64,000 nt of DNA from Dromaius novaehollandiae. Taxonomy: Eukaryota; Chordata; Aves; Casuariiformes; Dromaiidae. The stretch spans positions 62,844,841 to 62,908,840 of the forward strand of contig NC_088132.1 in assembly GCF_036370855.1 (NCBI RefSeq). The letters are read 5' to 3'. Both the position numbers and the translations under genes were made by a program. A model generated the notes under the pieces. The model was given only the letters and a program-made list of their open reading frames with translations, ran no database searches and was not told the origin of the DNA. The first letter of the stretch is position 1. Each line of letters starts with the position of its first letter. This document shows positions 58,007 to 64,000 of this stretch, piece by piece.

Positions 58007-58985
58007 ACTTTCTAGTGCTCTGGTTCTTGGTGTATTAAAAGAACTTTTTTTACAATCAGATTTTTCTGGGGGCAAAAAGGTCGATTAAACAGCTGTCATG
58101 TAGTCTTTGTAGGACTTCCCTAGCTGGATACTCAGTAGACTAATCCATACGGTCCAAAGATGTTGGGTCTGCTAGTTGCTGAACTGCAGTTGGCTCATTT
58201 CTTAGCTCTCTGGCATGTGTCAGAGTATAAGGTTTCTCATTCTTTTAAAGACATGCTATCTTAGGCACTCTGACTGTTTCTTCATCACTCCTGACCAGAT
58301 GTCGGTAACTCCTACAGAGAAAAGGAGCCCCTTGTGAAAATAGTTTCTCTAAATCACGGAGTCTGTCTCTTCCCTCTGTTCCTCTGAATTTCTTATCTTC
58401 TGAAAGAGGATATGTGCAAGTGGAAGCACTTTTTGGGATATGTTTGTCTCCTGTGATCTTCCCTTGGACAAGTGTCCTGTGTATCTGTGAGAATTGAAGT
58501 TCCTCCATATCTCTCCAGTTACTGAGACTCCGAACTGCCCCAGGATCTTGTTCTGTTTCTGGAATAATTCTACTACCCTTTTTCCTTCATGGACCAGCCA
58601 GTGTGGGTAGACTGATATCCCTTGGCTTCAAGCGCCCATTTGTCTAAATGTGAATCTGCTTGATAGCGGACCCATCAAATCAACAATCCTCCATTATTTC
58701 TGGTCTGGGATATAGGTGATGCAACTCTGATAGCACAAGCTGATTCCAAGTGTGCAGGATGCTCAGTTGTGCAGTAGCAGTGTGGCTTCACAGGTAGTTT
58801 ATGAGTTATAATTCACTGCAGTAATAGTAATGCAGATGGGTATTTCATGGCCTAAATCCTGGAGTGAGACTTGGAAGAACTGGATTCCGTTCCAGAATCT
58901 ATGGTTGTGGGCAAGTTGCTTAATAATACCCTGTGTCTTCCTTGGCATGTGTTAAACTGAGAGGAATTCTACACTGCCATACTTT

Positions 58986-59037
58986 TTAACAAATTAACAA
59001 ATTTAACAATTAACAAAATAACAATTTAACAAATTTA
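58986..59037. repeat. Low-complexity AACAAATT repeats
   Basis: About six irregular copies of TTAACAA-like units occur in a row. Confidence 0.8.
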
Positions 59038-61360
59038 AGCCCTTTATAGGGCCTGGGTTTTTGTTTTCTTTAAATATGCAGTGGGTCTTAGATCTCACTC
59101 AAACTCTCTAGGCTTTACTGGAAAAAAAAAAAAGGATGCTAATAACTAAGCCTTGCTAGCTTTCTATTGGGGGGAGGGGGCGGCTGTTGTCTTTTTATTT
59201 GTGGGGTTTTTTTTTTTTCTGGATGGGGATGCCTTCTTTTAAGCATCCGTTATAGCTCACTTTCAGAGTCAGGATGCTGGGCTGAATGGATCTTTGGTCT
59301 GGTTTGGTACAACTGTTCTATTTTAAAAAATGATAGGTAGTTATTCTAACTACTGAAATAAGAATATTTACTAAATATCAAATTTTGTTAAAAGCTTTTT
59401 GGTGCGTTGGAGGATCTCCATCCTGAGTGCAATACAAACATCTCTAGACAATACTGCATAACACTCACTGTGCAGCCTTACACATTAAGGTCTGCAAGCA
59501 AGTTAGCCAGACCGTGCAGCACAGTTCTCCCTCCATGCGGAGCTGATTAGCTATGAAAATTTGCTTATATCGCTTCTGTGTTGAAGCTGGTGGTTAATTG
59601 TTCACCTAGGAGTAAATTTAGCACCAGCTTAGCTTGTTCATGTACTCCTGAACCAGTGGTATAGATAATTCCTTGGGCCCCTAAATGAATATAGGTATGT
59701 AGGAATTTTTTCAAAAAACTTGTATGAATGTTCTTTTTCTTCTGCTTGTTTTTGTAGTCACACAGTGTAACCTTAACCAGACGTTGCTCCTGTTTACTGT
59801 AAGCAGGAGTTTCAAATTCTTTTACTTACTGTTTTGCTAAATCATTATATAGTTACATGTTGGACAAGGTCCTTCTGCTTCTGACGTAGGAAGTGTATTC
59901 ATGGATCATATGTTCCATTCCTTGCATATTTTCCATGTGTCTTTGTGCACTGTTCAAAAGACTTCCTTCACAAAACTATCATATAGAGTATAATTATCTT
60001 TTACGATCTGGTATTTGTTGGCATTGCTGTTGTATCAAGTAAAATCAGCATCTGGAGACATGAATAACTTGTTTATTTGGCTATTGTATGTTTATACTTC
60101 AAGCTGTTTAACTCACAATATTTGTTTCCTAATGTTATCAAAGAAACCTGATTCTTCACGTAATACGCTAGCCCTTAGTGGATTATACCTGCTGGTTATT
60201 CAAATGAGTAAATAGAATTTCTTTTGTAACCTGTCCGCAGATCTCTACTGCCACTGTCCATACTTTTTATTTTCGATACTGTCCTAGTGTATAGAATTCC
60301 CCTGCCTTTTTTAGAACTGGGTGTAATAGTAAGATGTCTTTCTTTACATTGTATTTTGTGTGCATTTCAAGGGGTGATTTGGTAGTTACTGTTTGTATAG
60401 CTGGTTCATATAGAGAACTTGATAGCAATCTTCTCCATATGAATTTCATGGATTGTAAATCCTGGTAAAGCTAAACACAAATACTCTGTAAGATTATATT
60501 GTAAGTATTGCAGATGCTTCAGCTCGTGTATATCTGGCCATCCATAAGACACTCTTGGAATTGCAGCAGTAAAGGAACGTGAAACGCTTTGAAGGGATAA
60601 GCCACGTAGCTGCTGTGTTGAACCTGTGCTGAGAAATATAAAATATATTGGAACGTAACTTAATAACGTGCATTCTTCCTTTGGGCAACCCAATTGCTGC
60701 TGATATGAGTAGCCTATTGCCCTTCTTTTCACAGGTATTAAGTTAGCTGAGGAGAGATGAGGAAGGAAGAGGCTCCTAATCAGCACTGTCCCATTTGGCA
60801 GCTGCAACTGCCAAGCTACATTATTCTTACCTAGGTTGTGTCTGCCTCTTCCAGTTGGTTAAGCACTTGAAATCTGTTATGCCGAGACACTTCCATGTAT
60901 GAAAGTGAGAATCCCATTCAGTCTGCCAAAAAGACTAACCTCCAGGCAGATAAGTGTTGAAGCTCCTGCTTGATATGTTTTCCTTTTAAGCTGTATGCCC
61001 TAGTATTCAAACAGCTATCAAAAGTATTTCAAATATTGAAAAAGAGAAATGATTTGTGGGTTAACCATTTTTAAAAAATTGTAACGGAGAGAGGAGTCAT
61101 TACTATTAAGACTGTTGAGTTTCCTAGTAGATTTAAAGTTGACACCAGGCACAAAACCCAATAAATCAGAGTTCTGAAAGGCAGCCTAGTACAGAAAGAA
61201 TGAATTAAATGCAGAAAGCTCCTGTTATGGACATAAGTAATTTAACAAGACAGAAAAAATTAAATGCTAAGAATATGATATCCTAAGTACTAAAGGATTA
61301 ACTTCATTGCTTTACTTCAAACATTTCAGTTATTCAGTCAAGGCTGCTCTTAACTGCTAA

Positions 61361-61420
61361 TTTTGTTTCAATAAGTTATTTGATTATAAATTTTGTTTCA
61401 ATAAATTATTTGATTATAAA
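61361..61420. repeat. 30-bp tandem duplication, one mismatch
   Basis: Two adjacent 30-base copies begin TTTTGTTTCAATAA and end TTTGATTATAAA; they differ at one base (G or A). Confidence 0.95.
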
Positions 61421-62410
61421 TTTAACTACAGTAAACTGACAATATAGTACTGTTCAGAATTATGCAGTAATGGACTGGTACTCATTTAGTATGGTGGTAC
61501 TAAGTGCATTTTGTTTTCAAAACACTAGATGTGTTTTGGCTATATCTCAACCTTGGTGCAGGCTGTACCTCTGCATTGGTGAAAGTGGGAGGAGCTAACA
61601 CTCTTTATGATCTTGAGAAGGAAAACCAAAGGCTGCCAATCTTAGAAGGTGTAGCTGAGAGTTGTGGTTGGTTTTGTTGTTAGGAGAACTAGAGACAGCA
61701 GCTTCATGTTTTAAGTGGCAGATTCATAAAAAGAATCAGAAGGTGTAAGAGTGATATTTTTGGCAGAGAGTTGGGGGAAGCACTCTCCCTTCTACCTGTT
61801 CTTTTTCTGTGGTTTAGTGGATGATGTGGTGGGAGGGAGGACTATGAAGCCTGCTTTTTGGGGGAAGGCAAGGCCTTATTGGGTTAGACTGAAAAAAATA
61901 CCTTAGCATGTATGTATACATTCTTTTGGCCCTTTGGTTAGCAAATGTTCTTCGGATGTAGCTCTTACTCAATCACAGTGGAGAGAAACCAGCTGGTAAT
62001 TGCTTTATTTTCTTCAGGTTAGGGCAGAAGGAAGCTGAAACTGAAACACCTAGTGTTTTTTATTTTCCTTTGGGGGCATGACTTGAAAAGTTGATAATCT
62101 CAATTTCAAACTCTCTGAAGCCATTGTGTTTTACTCTAGTATCTGTCAAATAGAATTTGGGCTTGTGACAAGGTTGCTGGTGGGTATAAATAGATGAGGC
62201 TATTGTACCCACCCCAGAGGTATGACTAGAACAGGTTAAAATGTATAGTATTACTTGTTTTTATTTTTGGATTGTATTTTTATTTGCACTATCTCTTCTT
62301 TAAATAATGCTTAAAGAGAGCATTAAAATCCAGAACTGTTATGTTTTATTTTTGTTCTTGAAAGATAAAACTGTGATTAGTTCCTGGTTCATGAAAAGGA
62401 CAATTAATTT

Positions 62411-62434
62411 CTAAGGACTAGTCTAAGGACTAGT
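62411..62434. repeat. 12-bp tandem duplication
   Basis: CTAAGGACTAGT occurs twice in direct succession. Confidence 0.95.
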
Positions 62435-64000
62435 CAAAACAGTATCATTACAAGCATTGCATGGTTTTGTTCTAAAACAAAGCATACAAAGAAAAACCTG
62501 AAATTGCATGCTGTGTACTCACAAACCTATCACTAAGAATGGGTAAGTCTGTCAGGCTGTGGCTTTTCGTTCATCTTTGTCGTAATCTTAAAAATACTGT
62601 AACAACTTTCTGGGATAGTCATATTCTAAGATATTCCTTAGCTCATTTCAAATCAGAGACTTGAGCTAGATATCTACTTAACCTTTTTTCAAGATATTTA
62701 ATTTCCTCAAATACTTACAGCATTGTTTTCCTAATAAGAGTAAGAAATGCATTTCCTCTGTACACTGCACAGAGGGATTTTTCCTCACCTACTATTAAAC
62801 ACCTGTTGAGAAATGAATGATGTTCTTGTCCCTTCGTCTCTTTTGTTCCTCTTGGGTCAGGTCTGAACAACAAAATCGTAACCTATCATATCTGAATATT
62901 AAGTGCTGATAGTTTAAAAAACTCATTACCAGTCATGTATCTCATGGGATTGTAGACTCTTTGAATAAAATTTTGTCTATTGCTTTAGAAATCTAGATGA
63001 CATGAAAAATTTCTTATATTCTAATTAACTGAAACTAGATATTTGAATATCACTTTGAATATCTGATATATATGTACACAGTTAACTTTCAGCATGTTGG
63101 TTTTTTGCATTGTAATTTTTCATCAAGAGGCATTAAAGGGAGGCAATGCAGAAATAGCTCATGATTAACTGCATGTAGTGATAGATTGGAGACCTGGGGA
63201 GGAGACTGCTTAGGTATGCAAAAAGACCTGATTCATGAGATTAAAGGCTTCCGTTTCTCTAATTCAAGTAATGATGCCCAGCAGGAAAAGGTGGTCCAGA
63301 TGGTCATCTGCAGCTACTAACAGTCTTCTGGGTAAATATCTAAAGCTGCAAAATATCTATAGTAGCTGGTGAATATGAGTGTCCTGACTGCAAACACTGG
63401 AGGGGGTTTAGTAACATGTATTTTGCCAAGATTTTTGAAATGATTAAAGCATGGATTACAAGAGGAAGGAGAAAGAGGAAAAAATGTGAAGAAATAACTT
63501 TATGTAAAAGGGATTTAAAAGAAAAAAACAGCCAAGCTGTTTTTACCCTTTTAAAATTCATTCATTCACCCCCAAGTATCTTTTTTTTCATACAGCATTA
63601 CCATGATTTCCATATGAAGAGGCTGACAGTTCTTTTCAAAAATAGTGTACCTGTTTTTTATTATTCTTTACTAAAGATGGTCTCGTTTCTTGCTTGAGTA
63701 AATAGAAATGTATGAGCATGGAGTATTCACTGGGCACGTGTAGAAGAAGATAGTTCTCTAAGGTCAACATTGACTCTGATCTTGTTAAATCCCTAAGCAT
63801 TTTTCATCAAATGAAACTATATATTTTATATTTAAAAAAATGAGTTTGAATTGAGAAAAGTGGTTTTTGTTAATCTAAAGCACTTTGGAAAAATATTTAG
63901 CAGAAAATGTCAAAATGATGTTCACTGCAAATTGGATCAAAACGACCTTTCAAAACCATGAGATTTCCCAGGAAAGACAACTTTGGCATCATATGCTCTA

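Larger units (their letters stand above)
58005..64000. other. Intergenic, no gene seen
   Basis: AT-rich. An AACAATT-type low-complexity patch lies at 58986-59037, a 30-bp tandem duplication at 61361-61420 and a 12-bp tandem duplication at 62411-62434. Minus-strand open frames at about 60267-60807 begin at non-ATG codons or lack recognisable domains. Confidence 0.55.

Noticed and set aside
60267-60807. Minus-strand frame of up to 133 codons
   Set aside because: The long form begins at a TTG codon. No domain is recognised, and no promoter or splice context supports it.
37061-64000. PDE4D coding exons
   Set aside because: I looked for known PDE4D N-terminal, UCR and catalytic motifs on the + strand and saw none. 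PDE4D coding sequence must lie beyond this window.
1-64000. CRISPR arrays, bacterial operons, phage or plasmid modules
   Set aside because: The sequence is clearly vertebrate, with spliced genes. The only repeats are microsatellites, short tandem duplications and LINE remnants, and none has regular spacers.

Overview
The window is vertebrate nuclear DNA. It carries two multi-exon genes with GT/AG introns, 3' UTRs with AATAAA signals, a CpG-island promoter, microsatellites and a CR1-type LINE fragment. CR1 elements, compact introns (coding spans of about 11 kb and 16 kb) and the gene order together suggest a sauropsid, most likely a bird. In birds this syntenic block lies on the Z chromosome; that is background knowledge and is not visible here. 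The species cannot be told from the sequence.

Layout, all on the + strand. Positions 1-900 are AT-rich flank. Positions about 930-1366 and 3860-4020 are two GC/CpG-enriched patches that may hold ELOVL7 first exons. ELOVL7 (very-long-chain fatty acid elongase 7) has seven coding exons from 4987 to 16057, encoding 279 aa, followed by a 3' UTR with AATAAA signals at 16493 and 17661. An intergenic stretch runs to about 19.9 kb. A CpG island (about 19.9-20.8 kb) contains the DEPDC1B promoter and first exon. DEPDC1B has eleven coding exons from 20431 to 36396 and encodes 529 aa, the same length as I recall for the human protein. All exon phases join without a break in both genes. DEPDC1B intron 7 contains a CR1 LINE fragment (about 32146-32942).

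From about 37.1 kb to 64 kb I find no convincing coding exon. In other amniotes the next gene in this direction is PDE4D, so this is probably the DEPDC1B-PDE4D interval. It holds microsatellites, small tandem duplications, a probable decayed LINE (about 40.7-41.4 kb) and one isolated CpG-enriched patch at about 57.0-57.16 kb that could be an upstream first exon.

The two genes are neighbours by conserved synteny and not by shared pathway. ELOVL7 acts in ER lipid elongation. DEPDC1B is a G2/M-expressed Rho-pathway regulator. The DEPDC1B promoter has recognisable cell-cycle motifs: an E2F site, an E-box, a CCAAT box and a CHR-like element about 30 bp from the CCAAT box. I found no bacterial-type system, CRISPR array or clearly novel gene system. 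The candidates worth checking are regulatory or repeat-derived.
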